64,000 bases of DNA from Bradyrhizobium sp. SZCCHNS1050 (GTDB lineage Bacteria; Pseudomonadota; Alphaproteobacteria; Rhizobiales; Xanthobacteraceae): positions 2,855,501 to 2,919,500 of the forward strand of contig NZ_JAUETR010000001.1 of the NCBI RefSeq assembly GCF_032484785.1, written 5' to 3'. Both the position numbers and the translations under genes were made by a program. The notes under the pieces are model-generated. The model was not told where the DNA came from and searched no databases. It saw only the letters and a list, made by a program, of their open reading frames with translations. Positions 56,652 to 64,000 of the stretch are shown here, in pieces; the first letter of the stretch is position 1, and the number at the start of each line of letters is the position of its first letter.

Positions 56652-59407
56652 TGGCCGACATGATCGGCGATGCGTCTCCGGTCGCGATGGTCAGGAACGT
56701 CTCGCAGCGCTATCGCGGCGTGATCGCGCTCGACAACGTCTCGATCGACATTCCCGCCGGCCGCGTGGTCGGGCTCATCGGTCCCGATGGCGTCGGCAAG
56801 TCGTCGCTGCTGTCGATCCTGGCCGGCGCGCGCGCGATCCAGGACGGGCAGGCGCGCGTGCTCGGGGCCGACATGGCGGACCGGCGCGCCCGCACGCAGG
56901 TGTGTCCGCGGATCGCCTACATGCCGCAGGGTCTCGGCAAGAATCTCTATCCCGATCTCAGCGTGCGCGAGAACATCGCGTTCTTTGCCCGGCTGTTCGG
57001 CCAGTCGAGGTCCGAGCGCGACTGGCGCATCGCCGAGCTGATGGAGGCGACGGCGCTGTCCGATTTCGCCGACCGGCCGGCAAAAAAGCTGTCCGGCGGC
57101 ATGAAGCAGAAGCTCGGCCTGTGCTGCTCGCTGATCCATGATCCCGATCTGCTCATCCTCGACGAGCCGACCACCGGCGTCGATCCGCTGTCGCGCCGGC
57201 AGTTCTGGGACCTGATCGACCGTCTGCGCGCGCGCAGCGCGGCGGGCATGAGCGTCATCGTCGCCACCGCCTATATGGAGGAGGCGGAGCGTTTCGACTG
57301 GCTGATCGCGATGAACGACGGGCGCATCCTCGCGACCGGCACGCCGACGGAGCTCAAGGCGCAGACCCACGCGGCGTCGATCGAGGACGCGTTCGTCGCG
57401 CTGCTGCCCGACCGGCCGGCGCGCGACCGCGCCGAGATGCCGGCCAAGTCCGAGCTCGACGGCAGCCACGAGACCGTGATCGTCGCGCGCGACCTGACCT
57501 GCCGCTTCGGTGATTTCACCGCGGTCGACGGCGTGAACTTCCAGATCCGCAAGGGCGAGATCTTCGGCTTCGTCGGCTCCAACGGCTGCGGTAAGACCAC
57601 GACGATGAAGATGCTGACGGGGCTGCTGCCTCCTAGCGCCGGCGAGGCGCTGATCTTCGGCCGCTCCATGGAGGCCGGCAATCATGAATCGCGCAGCCGC
57701 GTCGGCTACATGTCGCAGGCGTTCTCGCTGTATGGCGAGCTCACCGTGCGGCAGAACCTGGTGCTGCATGCGCGGCTGTTCCATCTGCCGCTGGCCGCTG
57801 CCGGGAAGCGGATTGCCGAACTGGTCGAGCGCTGCGACCTCACCGACCATATCGACAGCCTCGCGGCCGATCTTCCCCTCGGCATCCGCCAGCGCCTGTC
57901 GCTCGCGGTGGCGATCGTCCACGGACCCGATCTGCTGATCCTGGACGAGCCGACGTCGGGCGTCGATCCGGTCGCGCGCAATCAGTTCTGGCGCCTGCTG
58001 ATCGAACTTTCGCGTCAAGATGAGATGACGATCTTCGTCTCGACGCATTTCATGAACGAGGCGGCGCGTTGCGACCGGCTGTCGCTGATGCATGAGGGGC
58101 GGGTGCTGGCGACCGACACGCCGGACGGCCTGATCCGCGCCAAGGGCGCGCAGACGCTGGAGCAGGCGTTCATCGCCTTCCTCGAGCAGGATGCCGGCGT
58201 CGCCGATCCGCCGGTCACGCTGACCCAGGCGCGACCCTATCCACGCCCCGCCGATCGGCCGCGGGACGAGCAACGGCAGGCCGCCGTCAGCCCGCGGCGG
58301 CTGCTCGCCTATACGATCCGCGAAGGTCTCGAGCTGATCCGTGACCCGATCCGGCTGATGTTCGCGCTGTTCGGAACGGCGTTCCTGATGATCGTGATCG
58401 GCTTCGGCATCTCCACGGACGTCAACAACCTGACCTTCGCCGCGCTCGACCGCGATCAGTCGCCGGAGAGTCGCGCCTATCTGTCGGAGCTCAGAGGCTC
58501 GCGCTATTTCGTCGAAAGGCCACCGCTCGCCAACTATGCCGAGCTCGAACGGCGGATGAAGAGCGGCGACATCAAGGCCTCGATCGAGATCCCGCCGAAC
58601 TTCGGTGTCGACATCAAGCGCGGCCGGCCGGCCTTCGTGTCGGCCTGGATCGACGGCGCGATGCCGTTCCGCGCCGAGACCATCCGAGGCTACCTCGAAG
58701 GCACGCATCAGCTCTATCTCTCCGATCCCGCCGTCAAGACGACGCAGCCGTTGCCGGCCTCGCCGGTCAATGTCGAGATCAGGTTCAAGTACAACCAGTC
58801 CTTCGACAGCATCTACGCGATGGCCCCGAGCACGATCGCACTGCTGCTCGCGCTGTTTCCGGCCATCCTGATGGCGCTCGCGGTCGTGCGCGAGAAGGAG
58901 CTGGGGTCGATCACCAATCTCTATGTCACGCCGGTGACGCGGCTCGAATTCCTGCTTGGCAAGCAGCTGCCTTACATCGCCGTCGCGCTGGTGAATTTCG
59001 CGTTGATGTACGTGATGGCGATGGTCCTGTTCCGAGTCCCGCTCAAGGGCGCCTTTCTGCCGCTGATGGTCGGCACCTTGGTCTACGTCGTCACCACGAC
59101 CGGCTTCGGCATGCTGATCTCGACCTTCTGCCGCACCCAGATCGCGGCCCTGTTCGGGACCGCGATCCTGACCGTGCTGCCGGCCACGCAATTCTCGGGC
59201 ATGCTGGTCCCGGTGTCGTCGCTGTCCGGCGTGGCCAAGCTGATCGGCATGGTCTTCCCGATGACGTACTACCGCCCGATCGCGGTCGGCACCTTCACCA
59301 AGGGGCTGGGCTTTGCCGATGTCGGCGCCGACATCCTGATCCTTTTGATCTTCATTCCCGTCCTGACCGGGTTCAGCCTGGCGATGCTGCCGAAGCAGGA
59401 GGCGTGA
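56648..59407 (+). CDS. rbbA: RbbA-like ABC protein: two ATPase domains fused to a permease
   Basis: 919 residues. NBD1 (about 15-230): Walker A GPDGVGKSS, signature LSGGMKQKLGL, Walker B LLILDEPTTGVDP. NBD2 (about 280-500): Walker A GSNGCGKTTT, Walker B LLILDEPTSGVDP, but the signature position reads LPLGIRQRLSLA instead of LSGGQ. C-terminal ABC2-type membrane domain (about 560-919) with six helices and a periplasmic loop. E. coli RbbA is reported as ribosome-associated; the export role is inferred from the HlyD and permease partners. Symbol by architecture; confirm by alignment. Confidence 0.85.
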   Translation: MMADMIGDASPVAMVRNVSQRYRGVIALDNVSIDIPAGRVVGLIGPDGVGKSSLLSILAGARAIQDGQARVLGADMADRRARTQVCPRIAYMPQGLGKNLYPDLSVRENIAFFARLFGQSRSERDWRIAELMEATALSDFADRPAKKLSGGMKQKLGLCCSLIHDPDLLILDEPTTGVDPLSRRQFWDLIDRLRARSAAGMSVIVATAYMEEAERFDWLIAMNDGRILATGTPTELKAQTHAASIEDAFVALLPDRPARDRAEMPAKSELDGSHETVIVARDLTCRFGDFTAVDGVNFQIRKGEIFGFVGSNGCGKTTTMKMLTGLLPPSAGEALIFGRSMEAGNHESRSRVGYMSQAFSLYGELTVRQNLVLHARLFHLPLAAAGKRIAELVERCDLTDHIDSLAADLPLGIRQRLSLAVAIVHGPDLLILDEPTSGVDPVARNQFWRLLIELSRQDEMTIFVSTHFMNEAARCDRLSLMHEGRVLATDTPDGLIRAKGAQTLEQAFIAFLEQDAGVADPPVTLTQARPYPRPADRPRDEQRQAAVSPRRLLAYTIREGLELIRDPIRLMFALFGTAFLMIVIGFGISTDVNNLTFAALDRDQSPESRAYLSELRGSRYFVERPPLANYAELERRMKSGDIKASIEIPPNFGVDIKRGRPAFVSAWIDGAMPFRAETIRGYLEGTHQLYLSDPAVKTTQPLPASPVNVEIRFKYNQSFDSIYAMAPSTIALLLALFPAILMALAVVREKELGSITNLYVTPVTRLEFLLGKQLPYIAVALVNFALMYVMAMVLFRVPLKGAFLPLMVGTLVYVVTTTGFGMLISTFCRTQIAALFGTAILTVLPATQFSGMLVPVSSLSGVAKLIGMVFPMTYYRPIAVGTFTKGLGFADVGADILILLIFIPVLTGFSLAMLPKQEA

Positions 59408-59410
59408 GCC

Positions 59411-60535
59411 ATGATGCGCTCGCTCTCCAACGTGTTCTGGCTCGGAACCAAGGAGCTGCGTAGCCTGTTCGGCGACGTCGTGCTGATCGGGCTCGTGATC
59501 TATTCGTTCACCGTGGCGGTGATCAGCCAGGCGCAGAGCAGTTCGCAGGAGCTGCATCGCGCCTCGATCGCCGTCGTCGACGAGGACAGCTCCGAGCTGT
59601 CGCGCCGGATCGCCAGCGTATTCCAGCTGCCTTACTTCCAGCCGCCTGTCTACATCAGCCAAGGCGAGGTGGAGCGGCTCATGAACAGCGGCCGCTTCAC
59701 GTTCGTGCTCGACATCCCGCCGAATTTCCAGCGTGACGTCCTTGCCGGGCGGAAGCCGTCGGTGCAGGTCAACGTCGATGCGACCGCGATGATCCAGGCG
59801 GGAATCGGATCCGGCTATGCGCTGCAGATCATCAATACGGAGGTCGCCTGGTTCGTCGCCCGCTCCGAGACATCCTCGTCGGCCCCGGTCAACCTGGTGA
59901 CGCGGATCGCGTTCAATCCCAACGTCACGACGGCCTGGTTCGAAGGCGTGATGGGCATCATCAACAGCGTCACGATGCTCGCGATCATCCTGGCCGGCGC
60001 GGCGCTGGTGCGTGAGCGCGAACATGGCACCATGGATCATCTGCTGGTCATGCCGCTGTCGCCCTTCGAGATCGCGATGTCGAAGATCTGGGCCAATGCG
60101 CTGGTGATCGCCGTCGCTGTCGCCATCGCGCTCTACGCCGTCGTGCGGTGGTATCTGCGCGTGCCCATCATGGGCTCGATCCCGCTGTTCATGGTGGGCA
60201 CCGTGCTGTATCTGTTCTTCGCGACCGCCGTCGGGCTGTTTCTCGGCACCATCGCGCGGTCGATGCCCCAGCTCGGTCTGCTCTATATCCTCGTCGCCGT
60301 GCCGATGAACCTGTTGTCGGGCGGGATGACGCCGGTGGAAAGCCAGCCGGTGTGGCTCGCCACCATCATGAAGGCGTCGCCGTCGACGCATTTCGTGTCG
60401 TTCGCCCAGTCGATCCTCTATCGCGGCGCCGGCATCGATGTCGTCTGGCCGCAATTCGTAGCGGTGGCGGCGATCGGCGCCGTTGTCCTGGCGTTGACCT
60501 TGCGCCGCTTCCGGGCGGCGATCGCGGCGGCCTGA
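59411..60535 (+). CDS. ABC-2-type permease (YhhJ-like)
   Basis: 374 residues. N-terminal helix ELRSLFGDVVLIGLVIYSFTVAVI, a large periplasmic domain (SIAVVDEDSSELSRRIASVFQLPYF..., PSVQVNVDATAMIQAGIGSGYALQI), then about five helices including LAIILAGAALVREREHGTMDHLLVMPLSPFEIAMSKIWANAL, whose E-R-E-x-G-T-M-x-x-L-x-x-x-P is the ABC-2 signature. Starts 3 bp after the RbbA-like stop; ATG at 59414 equally possible. Forms the exporter with the preceding two genes. A bidirectional terminator follows. Confidence 0.88.
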   Translation: MMRSLSNVFWLGTKELRSLFGDVVLIGLVIYSFTVAVISQAQSSSQELHRASIAVVDEDSSELSRRIASVFQLPYFQPPVYISQGEVERLMNSGRFTFVLDIPPNFQRDVLAGRKPSVQVNVDATAMIQAGIGSGYALQIINTEVAWFVARSETSSSAPVNLVTRIAFNPNVTTAWFEGVMGIINSVTMLAIILAGAALVREREHGTMDHLLVMPLSPFEIAMSKIWANALVIAVAVAIALYAVVRWYLRVPIMGSIPLFMVGTVLYLFFATAVGLFLGTIARSMPQLGLLYILVAVPMNLLSGGMTPVESQPVWLATIMKASPSTHFVSFAQSILYRGAGIDVVWPQFVAVAAIGAVVLALTLRRFRAAIAAA

Positions 60536-60558
60536 GCCCGCCATCGACCCCAACAAAA

Positions 60559-60585
60559 AAGCCTCGGCTCTGGGCCGAGGCTTTT
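60559..60585. terminator. Bidirectional terminator between ABC operon and porin gene
   Basis: GCCTCGGC (60561-60568) pairs with GCCGAGGC (60574-60581), 5-nt loop, flanked by A-run on the left (60555-60560) and T-run on the right (60582-60585), so it can serve both convergent units. Confidence 0.88.
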
Positions 60586-60616
60586 CCTTGAATGGCGTCG
60601 CTATGGATGACGACGA

Positions 60617-61438
60617 TCAGTAGCGCGCGGCCGCCGGGCCGCCAAACTTGTAGTTCACGCCGACCCGGACCGTGTGGAATGAGAAGTCCTGGGACAGGCG
60701 CTCGACGTAGTTCGAGCCGGGCGGGGCAAAGGTGCTGCCCGGGACGTAGGTCGAGGTGTAGTTGATGCTGCCGAGGTCGGTGTAGAGATACTCTGCCTTG
60801 ACGGTCCAGTTCGGTGCGAACGCATGCTCGACACCCGCGCCGACGGTCCAGCCGACCCGGGTCTCGTTGGCCGAGGCGGTCTTGGTGTAGCCGTTTGCCG
60901 AGGTCAGATCCCAGCTGCCCTTGACATTGCCGACCGCGAGACCGCCAGTGACGTAGAACAGCGTCGTATCGACCGCGTAACCGGCGCGGCCGCGCAGGGT
61001 CATGAACCAGTCGTTCCGGATGCTCTCGTTGAAGGTGCGGGTCGTGGGCGGGTTGGCCGCCGTGTAAACCGTCCGCTTGTTGAGGTCCGATCCGTTGATG
61101 TCGGCCTCGATGCCGAAGACGCCGGCGCCGCTCTGCCAGTTGTAGCCGGCCTGGAGACCGCCGAGCACGCCGGCCGGATTGAGCCGGTTGTTGCTGATGT
61201 TGACGAACTCATTCTGGAAGGCGGCGCCCTCGACCGCCCAGCTGCTGGTCTGGTCCAGCGTCGTGTTCAAGTTCGACCGGCCCCAGCCGTAGCCGACGCT
61301 GCCGCCGAAGTAGAAGCCGGTCCAGTTGTAGATCGCGACCGGAGGGGGAGCCTTGGTGTAGCGGGCCGGCAGATCCGCGGCGAATGCGCCGAGCGAGCTG
61401 GCGAGGAGCAAAGAGACGGCTGAGGCAAGGGTTTTCAT
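60617..61438 (-). CDS. Outer-membrane beta-barrel protein, Omp25/31 family
   Basis: 273 residues: signal peptide MKTLASAVSLLLASSLGAFAADLP, then YNWTGFYFGGSVGYGWG (the hallmark opening strand), alternating-hydrophobicity strands such as FMTLRGRAGYAVDTTLFYVTGGLAVG and TVGAGVEHAFAPNWTVKAEYLYTDLGSI, and terminal FHTVRVGVNYKFGGPAAARY. Eight-stranded outer-membrane barrel, abundant in Rhizobiales and Brucella. Convergent with the ABC operon; promoter region upstream has two palindromes. Confidence 0.9.
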   Translation of the reverse strand: MKTLASAVSLLLASSLGAFAADLPARYTKAPPPVAIYNWTGFYFGGSVGYGWGRSNLNTTLDQTSSWAVEGAAFQNEFVNISNNRLNPAGVLGGLQAGYNWQSGAGVFGIEADINGSDLNKRTVYTAANPPTTRTFNESIRNDWFMTLRGRAGYAVDTTLFYVTGGLAVGNVKGSWDLTSANGYTKTASANETRVGWTVGAGVEHAFAPNWTVKAEYLYTDLGSINYTSTYVPGSTFAPPGSNYVERLSQDFSFHTVRVGVNYKFGGPAAARY

Positions 61439-61769
61439 CGGTCACAATCCTCAATCAAAATCAGCAACATTGAGACAAGCTTTTCTCACAATTCGGCCGA
61501 TTAGGCTGTAGTTCAACTACAACACTCGTGAGCGTAAGTATCTGTGACGACGTCACTTTCCGCGCGTGTGGTCTTAACCTTAAGTCATTGTAAATCCGAC
61601 GAGGCGGTCAACTGATACCGAGCCGTTTCGACGAAGCGGACAATCGGCCGCACCGCGTTAGTCAAGGATTCGCCAACCATCCGGGCACGCGGTCTTGCCC
61701 GCTAACGATTTCGCAAATCGGGCGCGTGCACCTTCGGCGCGTCCTGGGGGACGGAGAGGGGAGAGCATC
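61439..61769. promoter_or_regulatory. Porin leader/promoter region with two palindromes
   Basis: 331-bp gap between divergent genes. TGTAGTTCAACTACA (61507-61521) is a perfect 7+1+7 palindrome; GTGACGACGTCAC (61544-61556) is a perfect 6+1+6 palindrome, both upstream of the porin (minus-strand) start and candidate operator sites. An AT-richer stretch TTAACCTTAAGTCATTGTAA near 61573-61592 could be promoter DNA. No known regulator assigned. Confidence 0.5.
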
Positions 61770-62039
61770 ATGATGATGAATGGGGAAGCGGTTCTCGAGA
61801 ACGTGCGGCGCTATCGGACCATCGCCTCCTTGTACCGCCAGACTGCGGCATTTCGCCCACATCAGCGTGACTCGCTGCTGGCGCAGGCGGCCGAATGGGA
61901 AAGCCGTGCGGTCGCCGAGCTTGAGGATTATTTCGTCGCTCGCCAGGCACCGTCGCAACCGCCGGCGAACATCAACTACAATATTGGCCATCACGGGGGC
62001 TCCTACCGGCCGTCGCACCGGCAGATGGCGGCCGCGTAG
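61770..62039 (+). CDS. Small hypothetical protein
   Basis: 89 residues (three successive ATGs at 61770, 61773 and 61776; GGGGAGAG precedes). MMMNGEAVLENVRRYRTIASLYRQTAAFRPHQRDSLLAQAAEWESRAVAELEDYF is a helical hairpin, followed by a Pro/His/Gly-rich tail. Short Bradyrhizobium proteins of this helix-pair kind are common and unnamed. No signal peptide. Located between the porin and the SPINDLY-type gene. Confidence 0.6.
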   Translation: MMMNGEAVLENVRRYRTIASLYRQTAAFRPHQRDSLLAQAAEWESRAVAELEDYFVARQAPSQPPANINYNIGHHGGSYRPSHRQMAAA

Positions 62040-62191
62040 TTCTTCGGGCACAGCGCGTCATTCCCGCGGCGCGATCGGCGCCCGAGCGACAGTGAGGGAG
62101 TTGTCACAGCGCGTCTCCATTTCATCTGCAGGCCGGGGTCTGGCGCAGGACTTGCTGGGTCTGATGTCAGCTCCGCCATGGATGGACCTGA

Positions 62192-63553
62192 ATGAGATCG
62201 CTCGGGCGCGACCGCGGCATGTGTGCCTGGGACGATTTCGCCCGGTCGTCGACCGATGCCCGGCTGTCGCTGGCGCGGGCGCGATCGGGGCAAATTCCGC
62301 CATTCCTGCTGCTATCGGTGCCCGGCATGAGCGCCGGCGAGCATCGCCTTTGCTCCGAGCTGTGGACCCGCGACCGGATCGCCGCCAGCAGCGCCGAGCG
62401 GGCGCGGCTGGATTTTCGCTTCGATCTGACATTCCGCGACAAGCTTCGTGTCGGATACCTTTCAAACGACTTCCACGACCACGCCACGGCGCATCTGCTG
62501 ATCGAAGCGCTCGAGGCGCATGACCGCGATCGCTGCGAGCTGCATGCGTTCTCGTTCGGCGCCGACGATCGCGGCGCCATGCGGGGCCGGCTGCACGCCA
62601 TCTTCGACGGCTTCCATGATGTGACCGCGCTGAGCGACAGCGCCGCCGCGGCCGCGGTGCATGCCGCGCAGATCGATATTCTGGTCGACCTCAAGGGCTA
62701 TACGCGCGGCGCCCGGACCGGAATCCTGATGCTGCACCCGGCGCCGGTCCAGGTGAATTTCCTCGGCTATCCCGGGACGCTGGGCGGCGACATCTGCGAC
62801 TACATCATCACCGATCCGTTCATGACGCCGCTGGCCGTTGCGGCCGATTATTCGGAGAGTTTTGCCTACATGCCGCATTCGTACCAGCCGCACGGCCGGG
62901 CGGCGCTGGGCCCGGCGCCGACCCGTGCCGAGGTCGGCCTGCCGGACGCCGGCATCGTGTTCTGCTGCTTCAACCAGGCCTACAAGTTCACGCCCGCGGT
63001 GTTCGACCTGTGGTGCCGCCTGCTCGATGCGACGCCGGACAGCGTGCTGTGGCTGCTGGCGTCCGATCGGGCCGAGGGCAATCTGCGCGGCGAGGCGCTT
63101 CGGCGCGGCGTGGCGCCCGGTCGCCTGGTGTTCGCGCCGGAAACGACGCAAGGCGAGCATCTGCGCCGACTCCAGCTCGCCGACCTCGTGCTCGACACCG
63201 CGCCCTATGGCGCCCACACCACGGCGAGCGACGCGCTGTGGGCCGGCGTGCCGATCGTGAGCTGCGCCGGGGATACGTTTGCCTCGCGGGTGGCTGGCAG
63301 CCTGTTACATGCGGTCGGATGTCCCGAGCTCATTGCATCGGACGAGGCCGACTATCTGGCGGTGGCGCTGACGCTCGCCGCCGAGCCGGATCTGCTGCGG
63401 GCGGCCAAGGCCAGGCTCTGGCGCAACCGGCCGGCCGCGCCGCTGTTCGACGCTGCCGCCTATGCCCGGTCGCTGCAGGATCTCTACGACCAGATGTGGC
63501 GCCGCCGCAGCAGCGGCGGCGCGCCAGGGCCGATCTGGGCGTCGAAGTCTTGA
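62192..63553 (+). CDS. SPINDLY-type O-linked GlcNAc transferase catalytic domain without TPRs
   Basis: 453 residues. Matches the C-terminal catalytic part of OGT/SPINDLY (GT41) proteins: LRVGYLSNDFHDHATAHLLIEALEAHD, HAAQIDILVDLKGYTRGARTGILMLHPAPVQVNFLGYPGT, FCCFNQAYKFTPAVFDLWCRLL, LVFAPETTQGEHLRRLQLADLVLDTAPYGAHTTASDALWAGVPIVS. Normal relatives carry TPRs before this; here an in-frame TGA at 62189-62191 immediately precedes the first ATG and the 150 bp before hold no TPRs. Either a stand-alone enzyme or a remnant. Cytoplasmic; target unknown. Start could also be 62219. Confidence 0.82.
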   Translation: MRSLGRDRGMCAWDDFARSSTDARLSLARARSGQIPPFLLLSVPGMSAGEHRLCSELWTRDRIAASSAERARLDFRFDLTFRDKLRVGYLSNDFHDHATAHLLIEALEAHDRDRCELHAFSFGADDRGAMRGRLHAIFDGFHDVTALSDSAAAAAVHAAQIDILVDLKGYTRGARTGILMLHPAPVQVNFLGYPGTLGGDICDYIITDPFMTPLAVAADYSESFAYMPHSYQPHGRAALGPAPTRAEVGLPDAGIVFCCFNQAYKFTPAVFDLWCRLLDATPDSVLWLLASDRAEGNLRGEALRRGVAPGRLVFAPETTQGEHLRRLQLADLVLDTAPYGAHTTASDALWAGVPIVSCAGDTFASRVAGSLLHAVGCPELIASDEADYLAVALTLAAEPDLLRAAKARLWRNRPAAPLFDAAAYARSLQDLYDQMWRRRSSGGAPGPIWASKS

Positions 63554-63580
63554 GCAGGGACGAGGCGGGCCTGCTGCGCC

Positions 63581-64000
63581 TTACTGCGTCGCCATGCGTC
63601 CGGCAGCGAGGATCCCGATCAGGGCCGTCAGCGCGCCGACGCTGGTCGCGTTGATTGCGACGAGCGACCCGTAATTGGAGTTGGCGACCTTCATCAGCGG
63701 CGCGCCAAGGCGGGCATCGATCAGCAGATAGGACACGAATGGCAGTCCCAGCAAAGGCAACGACATCAGGCGCTCCGCTGGCCGGAACAGCAGCGCGCCG
63801 AGCAGGGCGCAAGGCAGCAGGAACAGCTCGACGCCGCTCTGCGCGCCGAACAGCTTGACGGAGAACACCGTGTTGGCCGTGCCGGTCAGGACCATCAGGG
63901 CACGGCCGGCGAACGGATTGCGCCGCGCGAGCATGGGCACGCTGGCAAACAACGGCGTCGTAAGCAGCGTCAGCCACGCCGGCCACGCCGCCGTGCCCAC
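63581..64000 (-). CDS. Multi-span membrane protein, C-terminal part (runs off right edge)
   Basis: At least 139 residues with four or five hydrophobic segments (LFLLPCALLGALLF, LPLLGLPFVSYLLI, GALTALIGILAAG) ending AGRMATQ. The reading stays open to the window edge, so the true start is outside. Not recognised. Confidence 0.65.
   Translation of the reverse strand: MGTAAWPAWLTLLTTPLFASVPMLARRNPFAGRALMVLTGTANTVFSVKLFGAQSGVELFLLPCALLGALLFRPAERLMSLPLLGLPFVSYLLIDARLGAPLMKVANSNYGSLVAINATSVGALTALIGILAAGRMATQ

Noticed and set aside
56411..60556. 1381-residue minus-strand ORF opposite the ABC operon
   Set aside because: Very long only because the opposite strand is high-GC coding sequence with few antisense stops; no known domain and extreme Arg/Asp/His content.

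Overview
The window reads as chromosomal core DNA of a high-GC alphaproteobacterium, most likely Bradyrhizobium or a close Nitrobacteraceae relative. The inference rests on the replication block (rpsT, dnaA, dnaN, recF, gyrB), a DUF3551 secreted protein, an Omp25/31-type porin, and several dispersed palindromic repeats typical of this group. No database search was run; names come from motif recognition.

Layout. 1-5 kb: end of trpS, murJ, a divergent PfkB sugar/nucleoside kinase, a serine hydrolase and a small hypothetical gene. 5.5-11.5 kb: gabD-type dehydrogenase, a duplicated-domain protein, a phytanoyl-CoA-dioxygenase-like enzyme, a glutathione transferase, a HAD phosphatase broken by one stop codon, a nitroreductase and an alpha/beta hydrolase. 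11.5-12.4 kb: non-coding repeat region. 12.4-21 kb: purC, pirin, AraC-type membrane regulator, a second serine hydrolase, MmgE/PrpD, FUSC transporter and MATE exporter. 21-23.7 kb: second copy of the dispersed structured repeat, a DUF2867 gene, and an intact IS481-family element inserted in an inverted repeat. 23.7-36.2 kb (minus strand): murA variant, gyrB, a large repeat-built lipoprotein, recF, a GIY-YIG gene bracketed by palindromes, dnaN, dnaA, a long AT-richer leader, rpsT. 36.6-50 kb: msrA, a Wza-like lipoprotein, a dienelactone-hydrolase-like gene, a two-subunit molybdenum hydroxylase, an HD-GYP protein, a P450 facing an acyl-CoA ligase, an RnfD-like/DUF2330 pair and a Bug/TctC binding protein. 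51-53.4 kb: a probable autoregulated operon (membrane protein, winged-helix regulator, uppS) with two matching palindromes. 53.4-64 kb: a frameshifted TPR glycosyltransferase-like gene, a HlyD/RbbA/YhhJ-type ABC operon, a porin, a SPINDLY-type glycosyltransferase without TPRs, and a partial membrane protein.

Most interesting signals: (1) two copies of a dispersed intergenic repeat at 11.7-12.05 and 21.3-21.7 kb that share a nested hairpin with a compensatory base change; (2) a GIY-YIG gene flanked by oppositely oriented copies of one palindrome and lodged between dnaN and recF, with a third copy near 3.4 kb; (3) a MurA with Asp in place of the catalytic Cys; (4) the uppS operon with ACTTTG...CAAAGT operator-like sites; (5) an IS481 insertion whose empty site can be reconstructed exactly.
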